From positions 248,001 through 312,000 of the forward strand of contig NZ_JAKFIA010000002.1 of assembly GCF_022569295.1 (NCBI RefSeq): a stretch of DNA of 64,000 bases. The letters run 5' to 3'. The position numbers and the translations under genes were made by a program. Shown here one piece after another: positions 35,751 through 44,219 of the stretch. Origin of the DNA: Pedomonas mirosovicensis (GTDB taxonomy: Bacteria; Pseudomonadota; Alphaproteobacteria; Sphingomonadales; Sphingomonadaceae). The notes beneath the pieces were generated by a model, which worked only from the letters and a program-made list of their open reading frames with translations, did not search any database and was not told where the DNA came from. Within the stretch, counting starts at the first letter, position 1; each line of letters starts with the position of its first letter.

Positions 35751-36754
35751 CAGCCTTGCGTATCAAGGGGGCGGTCCGCCGCCTTCGGCGTCGCCCAAAA
35801 ATCAAAGAAGTTGAACCACTGGTAGGGGTAGCGCAGCGCGTAATATTCCAGCCGCTGGGCATAGCGGCTAACTGCCGCCTGCAAAGCCGCCTGCCGCTCG
35901 CGCCGGGGCAGCGCCAAGGGGTCAGCGAATTTCTCGAAATATACCTTGTAGCCGTCGCCGTCCCGCACGCTGAACACCAGCAGTACCGGCGCACCCAGCG
36001 CAGCCGCCAGCATGAACGGCCCCTGCGGAAAGTCAGCGGACACGCCCAGGAAGGGCGCGCGGACCGTGCGGGGCGTATCGCTGGTTGGCGTGCGGTCGCC
36101 CACGATCACCACCATCTCGCCCCGGCTCACCCGCTCGTGCAGCTGCATTGCCGTATCCGGCCCGAAGTCCGTCACCTGAAACAACGAAACCTGCGCTTTC
36201 GGGTTGGTGCGGGCGAGCAGCCGGTTGAAGCTTTCCGCATGGCGGGTGTGCACCAGCACGTTGATCCGCATGTTGCGGTAAAGGCTGCCAAGCGCCCGGC
36301 AAACCTCAATGTTGCCGAGGTGGGAGGCGATCATCACCACACCGCGCCCGGCCTGTTCCAGTTCGGTGAGGACTTCCCGGTTTTCGTAGCGGATATCGCC
36401 AAGCGAAATTCGCCCCATCCATGCCGCCACCTTGTCGAGCGCGGATGTACCGAAGCTCAGGAAATGGCGCAGGCTCTCCCGCCACCCTGGCGGGCGCTTG
36501 AAATTCCCCCGCCCTTGCGGGTGGGCATGGACGCGGGCAAGAAAATCCCTGGAGGCCTGCCGCGCCTGTCGCCCGAATAAAAAGAAGTAAAAAATAATCG
36601 GGTAGAGCAACACCGCCAGAAAAGCCCGCCCCAGCAGCCGATAGGCCAGGAACGTGAGATAAAGCCCGACAAAGGAGCCGCGCTCCTGCGCCTGATGCCA
36701 GGCCTTGCCCTCTGCCCGGAGCGCTGCGGTTTTCTCGGCCAGCCCCGACATCAC
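35750..36754 (-). CDS. LpxL/HtrB-type acyltransferase of the APE cluster
   Basis: This 334-residue LPLAT-family enzyme is probably anchored by an N-terminal hydrophobic stretch (AYRLLGRAFLAVLLYPIIFY FFLF region, about 53-76). The catalytic HX4E motif lies in MIASHLGNIEVCRAL, and GDRTPTSDTPRTV follows. In several APE systems this domain is fused to a GT2 glycosyltransferase (ApeJ); here they are two genes overlapping by four bases. It may add the arylpolyene or a fatty acid to a glycolipid carrier. ATGA-type overlap with the ammonia lyase gene follows. Confidence 0.86.
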   Translation of the reverse strand: MMSGLAEKTAALRAEGKAWHQAQERGSFVGLYLTFLAYRLLGRAFLAVLLYPIIFYFFLFGRQARQASRDFLARVHAHPQGRGNFKRPPGWRESLRHFLSFGTSALDKVAAWMGRISLGDIRYENREVLTELEQAGRGVVMIASHLGNIEVCRALGSLYRNMRINVLVHTRHAESFNRLLARTNPKAQVSLFQVTDFGPDTAMQLHERVSRGEMVVIVGDRTPTSDTPRTVRAPFLGVSADFPQGPFMLAAALGAPVLLVFSVRDGDGYKVYFEKFADPLALPRRERQAALQAAVSRYAQRLEYYALRYPYQWFNFFDFWATPKAADRPLDTQG

Positions 36755-37497
36755 GCTGCCCTCGTCCGGCCAAGGCGGCCCGTCAGCCCTCGCCCGACCA
36801 TGCCGAGGATGAGCCGCGTGTGCATCCAGCTGATCCGCCCGTTATCCGCCAGCATCCGAAAATTGGAGACGCCGCCTTCCGGATAGATCACCACTGTCGG
36901 CAGGGAGCGGATCGCCACGCCCGCCCAGTGCAGCCGCACCAGAATCTCCACGTCGAAGTCCATGCGCCGCCCGAGGGAGGAGGCGCTGTCTGCCACCTGC
37001 AGCGTCGGGGCCAGTGGGTAGACGCGAAAGCCGCACATGGGATCGACGATATCCAGCGACAGCGTTTCCAGCCAAACGCACAGGCGCGTGATCTGGCGGC
37101 CGATGCGCCGCCCCAGGGGCGCGCTGACGTCAAACTGCGGGTGGCCACTGATAAGCGCCTGAGGCGTCTCCCGGCTCGCCGCCAGAAAGCGCGGAATGTC
37201 CGCAAGGTTGTGCTGGCCGTCGCTGTCGATCTGCAGCGCGTGACTGTGGCCATCGGCCAGGGCCGCCTTCAAACCGGTGAGCACCGCCGCGCCCTTGCCG
37301 CCGTTCTCCTCGCGCCGGATCACCCGCACATGGGGAAAGCGGCCGGGCAGGGCTTGCAGCAGCCGCGCGGTTTCCGCCTCGTTGCCGTCGTCGACGAAGT
37401 AGGCGGGCAGACCGACCTCTGCCAGCCGCGCCGCCAGCCGCGCCGCCTCCCGGCCATGACGGTAGACCGGCACCACGATTGCATAGGAACCGGTCAT
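36751..37497 (-). CDS. Glycosyltransferase family 2 of the APE cluster (ApeJ-like)
   Basis: This 248-residue GT2 enzyme has a GT-A fold. IVVPVYRHGREAARLAARLA opens the nucleotide-sugar domain, AYFVDDGNEAETARLLQ has the first Asp pair, and HALQIDSDGQHNLADIPRFL carries the DXD metal site; PMCGFRVYPL follows. No membrane helix is evident. It probably adds the first sugar of the glycolipid moiety to which the arylpolyene is linked. It overlaps genes on both sides by four bases, consistent with its fusion to the acyltransferase in other clusters. Confidence 0.87.
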   Translation of the reverse strand: MTGSYAIVVPVYRHGREAARLAARLAEVGLPAYFVDDGNEAETARLLQALPGRFPHVRVIRREENGGKGAAVLTGLKAALADGHSHALQIDSDGQHNLADIPRFLAASRETPQALISGHPQFDVSAPLGRRIGRQITRLCVWLETLSLDIVDPMCGFRVYPLAPTLQVADSASSLGRRMDFDVEILVRLHWAGVAIRSLPTVVIYPEGGVSNFRMLADNGRISWMHTRLILGMVGRGLTGRLGRTRAA

Positions 37498-39263
37498 GCC
37501 TTGGCCTCGAACTGAACGCGTCCCGACGCATGGCGACCAAGCGCGCTGGAGAACTCAAAGTAGAGCTTGGCCGCCGCCGGATCATACCGCAGCGCCAGCT
37601 CTGTCTTCGTGCCCGCGGGCAGAATACGGAAGAACTTGATCGCCTCCAGCCGCACGAAGCGGCCCGTCACGCCCAGCCGCTCGCGGCCGTAGGCGATGGC
37701 CCAATCCACCTGCACGACGCCGGGCAGGACCGGGTAGTCGCTGAAATGGCCGTCGAAATAAGCGATGTCCCGCGTCACATCGAGCGTCAGGACCAGCCCG
37801 CCGTCCGCCGCGTTTTCGCGCGCCTCCAGTACGGCGGGGCGCAGCTGCCTGCCTTGTCCATCACGAAACAGCGCCTCCAGGTCCGCCATCGGCACCTTGC
37901 CCTGGGCGTTGACCGGAAGCATCCGCACGAACCGCCAGCGCCTCGGCACCGCCGAGGGCGCAAACCGGTGCGACAGGCGACGGGAGAGCCGCTGCGCCAG
38001 CGCCTGCCGATCTTCCGTTTCCATCACCGCCCAGCCCGCATCGCTCGGCACCACGACCGCCCCGAGGCTCGCCCGCCCGTTCCGCGTCATGGCAAGGAAG
38101 CGCGCCTCCTTCACTTCGGCGCAACCCTTCAGGCATTGCTCCAGCTCATCGAGCGACAGGCGCCGCTCCTCGATCTTCACCACGCGATCAACGCGGCCGA
38201 GGAGGAAAAACCGCCCTTCCCTGTCGAGCGGCGAGATTTTGTCGCCGCACAGAAACGGCTCCGGCACGCACAGGTGGGGAGACTGGACCACCAGCTGCCC
38301 GCTCGCCTCGTCGCGGCGCACGGCCACCGTCGGCAATGGCTCCCATGCGGGCGGGCTCGCGGCATCAAATACCCGGCGGTGGGCGATGCCCCCCGTCTCG
38401 GTGCTACCGTAGATTTCCTGCAGCGCAATGCCGCCCGTGTTAAACGCTGCGCCGGTCTCAGGCGGCAGCGGCCCGCCGGAGGAAAAGATGGCCCGCACGG
38501 CGGAGGATACCTTGCCGAGATCGAGAACCGGCAACGCCCGGGTGAGAAAAGCAGGAGAGGCTACGAGGCAGACAGGCGTCTCGCCCACCGCCAGCCGGTC
38601 CGGCACTTCGGGAGGAAAATGGATAGTCTCGCACGCAATCATGCGGCCCACCGACAGCGGCCAGAGGATACGGTGCAGAAGACCATAGATATGATAGGGC
38701 GGCACCGTTCCCATCACGCGGCAGTCGCCGAGCTGGTCGCCAAAGCAGGCCTCGAGCGTCGCCACTTCCGCGCTCAGGGTTTGCAGCGTGCGGGTGATGC
38801 GTTGCGCCGCGCCGGTCGAGCCGGACGTGTACATCACGATCTCAACCGCCTCGGTTACCAGCGGCGCGGGGGATAGAACCCGCGCACCAGCCGCCGCATC
38901 GCCCCGCCGCCATTGCGGCAAGGGCACATCCGGCAACATCCGGTCCGCAATCGCAGCGTCTACGGCAGATGCCGCCTCGCCGACGTGGCCGGGCTGAAGG
39001 TTGCCCGCCAGCACGATCTGGCACCCGGCCCGCGCCGCGCCCAAAAACCCGACGGCGAACTCATAGCAATCCTCTGCCAGCACGAGGCAACGCTTTGCGC
39101 CCAGGCTTTCAAGCCACGCGGCGGCCGCGCCGACATGGCGCAGGAAGTCTGGCCACAGGTGAACGCCCGCCTTGCCCCCGGCCACCACGTGGCTCGCCGG
39201 GCGGTCAGCCAGCAGCACGTCAGCCAGCGGATCGGCGCGGTTGATCCTTGCAACATCCGTCAT
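37494..39263 (-). CDS. Fused acyl-ACP synthetase and hot-dog dehydratase (ApeH-ApeI)
   Basis: The protein has 589 residues. The first about 455 form an adenylating (ANL) domain: the P-loop YTSGSTGAAQR at 145-155, IYGSTETGGIAHR, and a C-terminal GKVPMADLEAL with the likely catalytic Lys. It should activate the aryl acid and load it on an ACP. The last about 115 residues form a FabZ/ApeI-like dehydratase: DIAYFDGHFSDYPVLPGVVQ with catalytic His506. The P-loop lacks the usual Pro-Lys after GSTG. In many APE clusters ApeH and ApeI are separate genes; here one chain does both. Each end overlaps a neighbour by four bases. Confidence 0.88.
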   Translation of the reverse strand: MTDVARINRADPLADVLLADRPASHVVAGGKAGVHLWPDFLRHVGAAAAWLESLGAKRCLVLAEDCYEFAVGFLGAARAGCQIVLAGNLQPGHVGEAASAVDAAIADRMLPDVPLPQWRRGDAAAGARVLSPAPLVTEAVEIVMYTSGSTGAAQRITRTLQTLSAEVATLEACFGDQLGDCRVMGTVPPYHIYGLLHRILWPLSVGRMIACETIHFPPEVPDRLAVGETPVCLVASPAFLTRALPVLDLGKVSSAVRAIFSSGGPLPPETGAAFNTGGIALQEIYGSTETGGIAHRRVFDAASPPAWEPLPTVAVRRDEASGQLVVQSPHLCVPEPFLCGDKISPLDREGRFFLLGRVDRVVKIEERRLSLDELEQCLKGCAEVKEARFLAMTRNGRASLGAVVVPSDAGWAVMETEDRQALAQRLSRRLSHRFAPSAVPRRWRFVRMLPVNAQGKVPMADLEALFRDGQGRQLRPAVLEARENAADGGLVLTLDVTRDIAYFDGHFSDYPVLPGVVQVDWAIAYGRERLGVTGRFVRLEAIKFFRILPAGTKTELALRYDPAAAKLYFEFSSALGRHASGRVQFEAKA

Positions 39264-39841
39264 GCCGCGGCCCGCCTCTGCGCCTTCCGACGCACAAGAA
39301 ATTCCGCCCCGAACAGCGCCCCCATCAGCACGTAGGAGATCAGGCCGTTATACAGGGTCCAGATTTCCATGTCGGCCTTGATTGCCGTTGCCAGCGCGAT
39401 GCCGCCATTTATCATGAAAAACCCGCACCAGAGTTTCGTGACACCCCGCGTGTAGGCCACCGCCGCCTCCGGCAGATCCGGCTCACGCAGCCGGGCCAGC
39501 CGCTCGATGACGCTGGGTGGTTTTACGAGCGAGGCGGCAAACATCAGCAACAGCATTCCATTGACGAGAACCGGATAGAACAAAAACAAGTCCGCCTGCT
39601 CGCACACCCACGCCCCGCCGGCGAGCCCAATCCCGGCGAGCGCCGCGCTGATGCCAAGGGACCGGCCCGCCTGCAATGCCTTGCCTTTCAACAGAAAGAC
39701 AAGGCGCGCAAGAAAGGCCGCAACCAGGATCAGACCCAGCACGCGCGGGCCCAGCCGCTCCAACCCGAAGTAGACGATCACCGGGAAGAGCAGCGTTGTC
39801 AGCGCGAGAAGAGCGGCCAGCAGGCGGCCGGCTTCAGGCAT
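39260..39841 (-). CDS. APE cluster integral membrane protein (COG4648, ApeG-like)
   Basis: This 193-residue protein is almost wholly hydrophobic with about five to six membrane helices (LLAALLALTTLLFPVIVYFG, VLGLILVAAFLARLVFLL, ISAALAGIGLAGGAW, LFLFYPVLVNGMLLLMFAAS, LWCGFFMINGGIALATAI). It belongs to the membrane protein that lies beside the ACP genes in APE clusters; its task is not known. A basic tail ends in RRKAQRRAAA. The start overlaps the ACP stop by 8 bases and the stop overlaps the next start by 4. Confidence 0.82.
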   Translation of the reverse strand: MPEAGRLLAALLALTTLLFPVIVYFGLERLGPRVLGLILVAAFLARLVFLLKGKALQAGRSLGISAALAGIGLAGGAWVCEQADLFLFYPVLVNGMLLLMFAASLVKPPSVIERLARLREPDLPEAAVAYTRGVTKLWCGFFMINGGIALATAIKADMEIWTLYNGLISYVLMGALFGAEFLVRRKAQRRAAA

Positions 39842-40094
39842 GGCTGGGTTCGTTCAGCAGTCGGTCGATAGTGTCCACCACGTCGCCGACTGTGCGGATT
39901 TGCCGGAAGGCCTGCGGGTCGATCCGCCGGCCCAGCTCGCTCCGCAGCTCTGCCAACAGATCAACCGCGTCGATGCTGTCGATTTCCAGATCCTCGTACA
40001 GGCGGGCATCAAGACGAATGGCCTCGGCATCCAGCTCGAAATGCTCAACCAGCAGGCCGCGCAGGGTCTCGAAAATTTCTTCCTTGGTTTTCAT
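39834..40094 (-). CDS. apeF: Acyl carrier protein 2 of the APE cluster (ApeF-like)
   Basis: This 86-residue acidic helical protein has the phosphopantetheine site Ser40 in LYEDLEIDSIDAVDLLAEL. The second ACP of the cluster, it is preceded by a ribosome site (GAGAGACTC region) 9 bases after the first ACP gene. In studied systems one ACP carries the starter and the other the growing chain; which is which cannot be told here, so the E/F naming by order is tentative. Confidence 0.9.
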   Translation of the reverse strand: MKTKEEIFETLRGLLVEHFELDAEAIRLDARLYEDLEIDSIDAVDLLAELRSELGRRIDPQAFRQIRTVGDVVDTIDRLLNEPSHA

Positions 40095-40103
40095 GAGTCT
40101 CTC

Positions 40104-40367
40104 TCAAGCGGCGGTAAAGCTCGCCACGAAGGCGGCCAGGCTACGGACGGAGTGGAAATGCTGGCGCAGGTCTTCCGAGCGGCCGTCGATCTTGAGACCG
40201 TATTTCTTCTGAAGAGCAACGCCCAACTCCAGCGCGTCGATGGAATCCAGGCCAAGGCCATCGCCGAACAGCGGCGCGGCGGGGTCGATGTCAGCCGGGT
40301 CGACCCCTTCCAGATCGAGCGTCGTGATGATCAAATCCGTTATCTCTTCTTCAAGTTGCATCATCAT
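40104..40367 (-). CDS. apeE: Acyl carrier protein 1 of the APE cluster (ApeE-like)
   Basis: This 87-residue ACP has Ser42 in LFGDGLGLDSIDALELGVAL, typical of APE and phospholipid-biosynthesis type carriers. It starts with three Met codons (MMMQLEEEI), so the exact start is open. It lies 6 bases after the acyltransferase stop. It should hold polyene intermediates after priming by the Sfp-type transferase at the operon end. Confidence 0.9.
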   Translation of the reverse strand: MMMQLEEEITDLIITTLDLEGVDPADIDPAAPLFGDGLGLDSIDALELGVALQKKYGLKIDGRSEDLRQHFHSVRSLAAFVASFTAA

Positions 40368-40373
40368 TTCTGA

Positions 40374-41153
40374 TTAGCCTGCCTTCATTTGGAGTAGTCC
40401 TTCTTCGAGGACCTGATAAAGAAACCGGTTTACGCGCCGCTTGTTGATACTGCGGCCCGCGTCCTCAGCCATATGTGGCGAGGGGTTGACCTCCTCCCCC
40501 ACCACCAAACGGAAGTGCGGCCGCCGGGGCGGAATCTCGTACCACTTTTCTTCCTTGGTAAGGGTGGTGGGCGAGCAGCTGATATAAACGGGCACGAAGG
40601 GCTGACCGGTCGCCGCGATGATGGAGGCAGCCCCCGCCTTCAGCTGCATGGGCTGGTTGGGGCGCGTGCGCGTGCCCTCGGGGAAGAGCACGAGATTCTC
40701 GCCCTGCGATAGGGCCGCCACGCAATCGTCTATCATCTGCGCGGGGTCGTCGTTGGGAATGTAGCCGGCCCCCCGCATGATCCCCATGACGAAGGGGTTG
40801 TGCCAGTGGGATTTCTTGACCACGCACACCGCCTGCGGCAGGTGCGAGACAATGAACACCACGTCGATGAGCGAGGGGTGGTTGGCAAGGATGAGCGCTC
40901 CCTTGCGCCCTTTCAGGCGCGCCGCCCCCTCGAACGAATAGGTCAGCACTCCAAGGCCGGCCATTACCTGGATGAACAGGTGGAAGGCCAGCCGCACCAG
41001 CCGCTGGCAACGCCGGTACGCCAGGGCTCGATCCGGCGTGACCAGATGCACGAGCGGGAACAGGAGGGAGCCGAGCGCCATGCCGCCCAGGCCGAACACG
41101 GCAAAGCTGGTGCCAGTGCCGATCAGCCGCCACAGATAATCAAGCCGCCGCAT
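40374..41153 (-). CDS. apeD: 1-acyl-glycerol-3-phosphate acyltransferase-like protein (ApeD-like)
   Basis: About 259 residues from ATG 41153 (MRRLDYLWRLIGTGTSF), overlapping the chain-length factor gene by 14 bases; an ATG at 41189 is less likely. One N-terminal membrane helix is followed by the PlsC core: the HX4D motif ILANHPSLIDVVFIV and the substrate-site LVLFPEGTRTRP. It may transfer the arylpolyene or a fatty acyl group to the glycerolipid part of the product. Confidence 0.88.
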   Translation of the reverse strand: MRRLDYLWRLIGTGTSFAVFGLGGMALGSLLFPLVHLVTPDRALAYRRCQRLVRLAFHLFIQVMAGLGVLTYSFEGAARLKGRKGALILANHPSLIDVVFIVSHLPQAVCVVKKSHWHNPFVMGIMRGAGYIPNDDPAQMIDDCVAALSQGENLVLFPEGTRTRPNQPMQLKAGAASIIAATGQPFVPVYISCSPTTLTKEEKWYEIPPRRPHFRLVVGEEVNPSPHMAEDAGRSINKRRVNRFLYQVLEEGLLQMKAG

Positions 41154-41904
41154 GGTAGCTCCAGATCCAGCGCAGCCGGTCGCCCTCATGGCCGCAACGG
41201 TCGGCGCGGCGCGTGAGCAGGCGAAGAACGTTCCCCGCCTGGGTTATGGCGCATGGCTCGGGCTCCGGCAGGTTCTGCGCCTCATCCCCGGCCTTTTCGC
41301 GCCAGGCCAGCGCCAGTTCGTCGCCGCCTTGCCCTGCGCGGCGCAGCAGCAGGGCCAGCGCCAGACCGCCCGGAAAGCCAGGTTCGGGGCGGCCATAGAC
41401 TTCCGGCAGCGGTTCATCGTGAAACACCAGCAGTGCCTCGTCCGCCTCCCCGGTGTTCAGGAGGGTCGCGCAATCAAGGAAGCCGTGCTCCAGCGTCTCC
41501 CGCCCGGCCGAGATGGCGGTGGAGTAGCCGGCCAGCCCTTCGTGGATCGAGCATAGCCCGGCTGCCGTGTTATGGACCGAGACGCTGAACGATGCGGGCG
41601 AGAGCGCCTCCCCGTCAGCCAGATCCTGCAGCAGGCCATAGGTGCGCTCATACTCGCCATAACGGGTGCAGAACACCAGCGCGGGCTGGGCCGTTGCGGC
41701 CTCCAGGCAATCGTGCGCCACGGTCAGCGCCATGCGCGATAGGCGGCTCATCCGCCGACGCTGGAGGGGCGGCAGGAAGCCAACATCAGGCATGGCATCG
41801 CCCGATAGCGCCGCGCGGCCATCGGCCCACGCGTGCCAATCTGCCTCCGTCGACAGCCCCCTGACCAGGCAGCCCATCGAACAAGCCCCAACCTCAATGG
41901 GCAA
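41140..41904 (-). CDS. apeC: APE chain-length factor, ketosynthase-like (ApeC)
   Basis: This 254-residue, short ketosynthase-like protein (N-terminal KS fold, PF13723 type) lacks the catalytic Cys: the expected region reads AGYSTAISAGRETLEHG. Further hallmarks are ALVFCTRYGEYERTYGLLQD and SPASFSVSVHNTAAGL. It should pair with ApeO as the chain-length factor. It is the first gene of the 18-gene operon, preceded by a 416-bp divergent intergenic region. Confidence 0.88.
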   Translation of the reverse strand: MPIEVGACSMGCLVRGLSTEADWHAWADGRAALSGDAMPDVGFLPPLQRRRMSRLSRMALTVAHDCLEAATAQPALVFCTRYGEYERTYGLLQDLADGEALSPASFSVSVHNTAAGLCSIHEGLAGYSTAISAGRETLEHGFLDCATLLNTGEADEALLVFHDEPLPEVYGRPEPGFPGGLALALLLRRAGQGGDELALAWREKAGDEAQNLPEPEPCAITQAGNVLRLLTRRADRCGHEGDRLRWIWSYHAAA

Positions 41905-42320
41905 TCCCCCGCTGCCGCACCTTGGCTTCCCGAAATATCCAGCCTTCCGGCGAGTGTGCGAAACGCCGCAAACCCGCCATTGTTAATACAAACAAGTTGT
42001 CCTAACGGGGGTGTAACATCTCGAATAGGGCGCCTCAATCCGCTTTCTGGCCTGATCTTGGATATTGAGACGAACCGGTTGGCGGAGACGCGGCTTGCCG
42101 CGCCTGTTCGGTTGCCTGTCTTAATTTTCAGGGTGGCGGTCGCTATATTCTTGAAATGCATGGCACCGGGTGCTTTACGGCATTGGCGCGATCACCCCCG
42201 AGGCCCGCACGGGCATCAAACCCCTAGGGTTGACTGGCGCGCAGCAACCGCAGGTGCGTTTTCTCACGTGCGGCATTTCGCCCAAACCGTCCGGCGCACT
42301 TCAGGCGTAGAAAGCCCTTC
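41905..42320. promoter_or_regulatory. Divergent intergenic region with the likely APE operon promoter, 416 bp
   Basis: No supported gene lies here. As every downstream junction of the APE genes overlaps or is nearly touching, the operon's main promoter should be in this region, and the plus-strand exonuclease gene has its promoter here too. The most AT-rich patch is around 41978-42005. I could not define a -35/-10 pair with confidence. Confidence 0.5.
41982..42006. promoter_or_regulatory. Candidate operator: nested inverted repeat upstream of the APE operon
   Basis: GTTA at 41982-41985 and TAAC at 42003-42006 flank the short perfect palindrome ACAAGTTGT (41992-42000). It is 78 bases upstream of the apeC-like start, inside the only AT-rich stretch of the region. 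Short arms can arise by chance, so this is only a candidate. Confidence 0.3.
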
Positions 42321-42869
42321 ATGTCCGTTCGTATTCTCGCAATTGATTTCGAAACGGCCGATAATGGTTCCGATAGTGCCTGTGCCGTTGGCCTCGCGCT
42401 GATCCAGGACGGCCGCATCACCGAGCAGTCTCACCATCTGATCCGTCCGCCCCGGCCGAACATCCTCTACAGCGATATTCACGGCATCTACTGGAACGAC
42501 GTGGCCAACGAGCCCTGCTTTGGCGAGCTGTGGCCCGAGCTGGAGCCTATTTTCACCCAGGCCGATCTCTTCGCCGCTCACAGCGCCCGCTTCGATCGGC
42601 GCATCCTCTACGGCACCTGCGCGGCCTATGGCATCTTTGCGCCGAACAAGCCGTGGCTGTGCACCGTGAAACTTGCCCGCGCGGCGTGGAACATTTTCCC
42701 GACCAAGCTGCCGAACGTGTGCGAGCACTTCGACATTCCGCTCAATCACCACGACGCCATGTCGGATGCCAGGGCCTGCGCCGAGATCACCCTGCGCGCC
42801 TGGCATGAGGGCTGCGACCTGTCCTCTGGTCTGCTGGGCACGGTGCAATACGCCATCAGCCGGGTCTGA
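42321..42869 (+). CDS. DEDDh 3'-5' exonuclease (DnaQ-like)
   Basis: This 182-residue exonuclease domain protein has the four acidic metal ligands and the general base in place: ILAIDFETADNG (DXE), HSARFDRRILYG (Asp) and HHDAMSDARACAEI (His and Asp of motif III). It is a stand-alone proofreading or repair type domain without polymerase sequence. The neighbours give no clue. ATG follows a 416-bp gap shared with the APE operon. It is convergent with the regulator that follows. Confidence 0.88.
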   Translation: MSVRILAIDFETADNGSDSACAVGLALIQDGRITEQSHHLIRPPRPNILYSDIHGIYWNDVANEPCFGELWPELEPIFTQADLFAAHSARFDRRILYGTCAAYGIFAPNKPWLCTVKLARAAWNIFPTKLPNVCEHFDIPLNHHDAMSDARACAEITLRAWHEGCDLSSGLLGTVQYAISRV

Positions 42870-42992
42870 CGCGACGCTCGCGCTGCTCAGCCTCGATCCG
42901 GCGACCAACCCTAAATCCGCGCTCCGGCAACGGGTCCTGGCGACTGCCTTGCACGCCACCAAAAGGCAGGAAACCGATTTTTCGCTGCGTCT

Positions 42993-44159
42993 TCAGCTGC
43001 TTATGCGCGCCAGCTCCGCGAGCGCCGGCGTGAAGCCGGGGTAATCCGCCAGTATTCGCCGATACCAGTCGGCAGCTTGGCCGATACGCCCAGCGGAGCG
43101 ATGGCGGCGGGCGATCTCAAGGCCGACCTGCGGCTGCCACGGCCGCACGCGCGCGGGCGCGCGCCCGTAGGTTGCCGACATGGCGCCATAGGCGCGCTCC
43201 AGCAGCGCCACCGCCTTCCCGCCTCCTGTCAAATCCTCAAGATCCGCAAGATTGATAAGCGCGCCCCAGGCGTCCGGGTCTGCCGCAAGCGCCCGACGAT
43301 AGGCCTGGCGTGCGGCCAGGAAGTCTCCCCGGGCAGACCGGACGAGCCCAAGAGTTCGCAGCGCTTCGGCATCGCGCGGCGCGCGTTCGGCCGCCCGCGT
43401 GGCAAGCGCCAGAGCCCGGTCAAGATCAGCGCGCGCCTCGGGGCGGCTCAGCCGGCCATCCGCCAGAGCCTGCCCCAAGGCACTCTCACCCGGTTTGGGC
43501 GGCCGGGCGCCAGACCAGCGGACATGGCGCTGGACCAGCGCGCCCGCGAGGCCGGCAAGAGCCCGCGGGTCATCCGGCGTCTCGGCGAGGACGCGGCGGT
43601 AAAGGGCAGCCGCCATCTCATTGTCCGCATGGGTGAACTGAAAGTAAGCATCAGATGCGCGGGCCAGGAGCGCGGCGCTGGCCTCGTTGCCTGGACCGCG
43701 CAGGCCAAGGCCCAATACAAGGGCTGCTGCCGCTGCTGCTACGGCGGCGCACCGCCCGATCCAGCGACGGCGGCCTGCCGCCGGTTGTTCTTCAGGGATC
43801 AGGCGCAGGCGATAGCCACGCTTCGGAAGAGTTTCGATAAGACGCGGCGCGCGCGGGTTATCATCAAGCGCGCGCCGCAGCTTGAACACCAGCCGTGCCA
43901 GCGCATCCTCACCCACGATCCGGTTGGGCCATAGCGCGGCCATGAGCGCATCCCGCGACACCGGCTCGCCCGGCTGCGCGGCCAGGCAGAAAAGCAGATC
44001 CATGACCTTCGGCTCAAGCCGCCGAACCGCGGCGCCGCGGCGCAGCTCCCCGCTCGCCCGGTCTGCCTGCCAGCCGCCGACCATGATCTGGGAAGGCCCG
44101 TCCGCCCTGCCCGCCACCTTCGTCAGCCTTTCGTCAGCAAAAAAGGAGCCTGCCGTCAT
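42993..44159 (-). CDS. CadC-like transcriptional regulator with TPR repeats
   Basis: About 388 residues from ATG 44159 (MTAGSFFADERL); in-frame ATGs at 44195 and 44225 are possible but run toward or into the divergent gene. An OmpR-type winged helix comes first: RLEPKVMDLLFCLAAQPGEP, then MAALWPNRIVGEDALARLVF and LIETLPKRGYRLRLI. Then come a membrane helix (RCAAVAAAAAALVLGLGL) and a C-terminal part with TPR-like helices (ARASDAYFQF, ALYRRVLAETPDDPRALAGL, ARQAYRRALAADPDAWGALI). Such proteins bind DNA while anchored in the inner membrane and sense from the outside. The divergent S41 protease gene is the probable target. Confidence 0.85.
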   Translation of the reverse strand: MTAGSFFADERLTKVAGRADGPSQIMVGGWQADRASGELRRGAAVRRLEPKVMDLLFCLAAQPGEPVSRDALMAALWPNRIVGEDALARLVFKLRRALDDNPRAPRLIETLPKRGYRLRLIPEEQPAAGRRRWIGRCAAVAAAAAALVLGLGLRGPGNEASAALLARASDAYFQFTHADNEMAAALYRRVLAETPDDPRALAGLAGALVQRHVRWSGARPPKPGESALGQALADGRLSRPEARADLDRALALATRAAERAPRDAEALRTLGLVRSARGDFLAARQAYRRALAADPDAWGALINLADLEDLTGGGKAVALLERAYGAMSATYGRAPARVRPWQPQVGLEIARRHRSAGRIGQAADWYRRILADYPGFTPALAELARISS

Positions 44160-44219
44160 TCCTCCACCAAGCTGCCTTTTGTAACTTTGCCTCATGACCA
44201 TAGCACCGGTCGAGGCATC

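Noticed and set aside
42229-42234. TTGACT as a possible -35 box of the exonuclease gene
   Set aside because: No acceptable -10 hexamer at 16-18 bases downstream.
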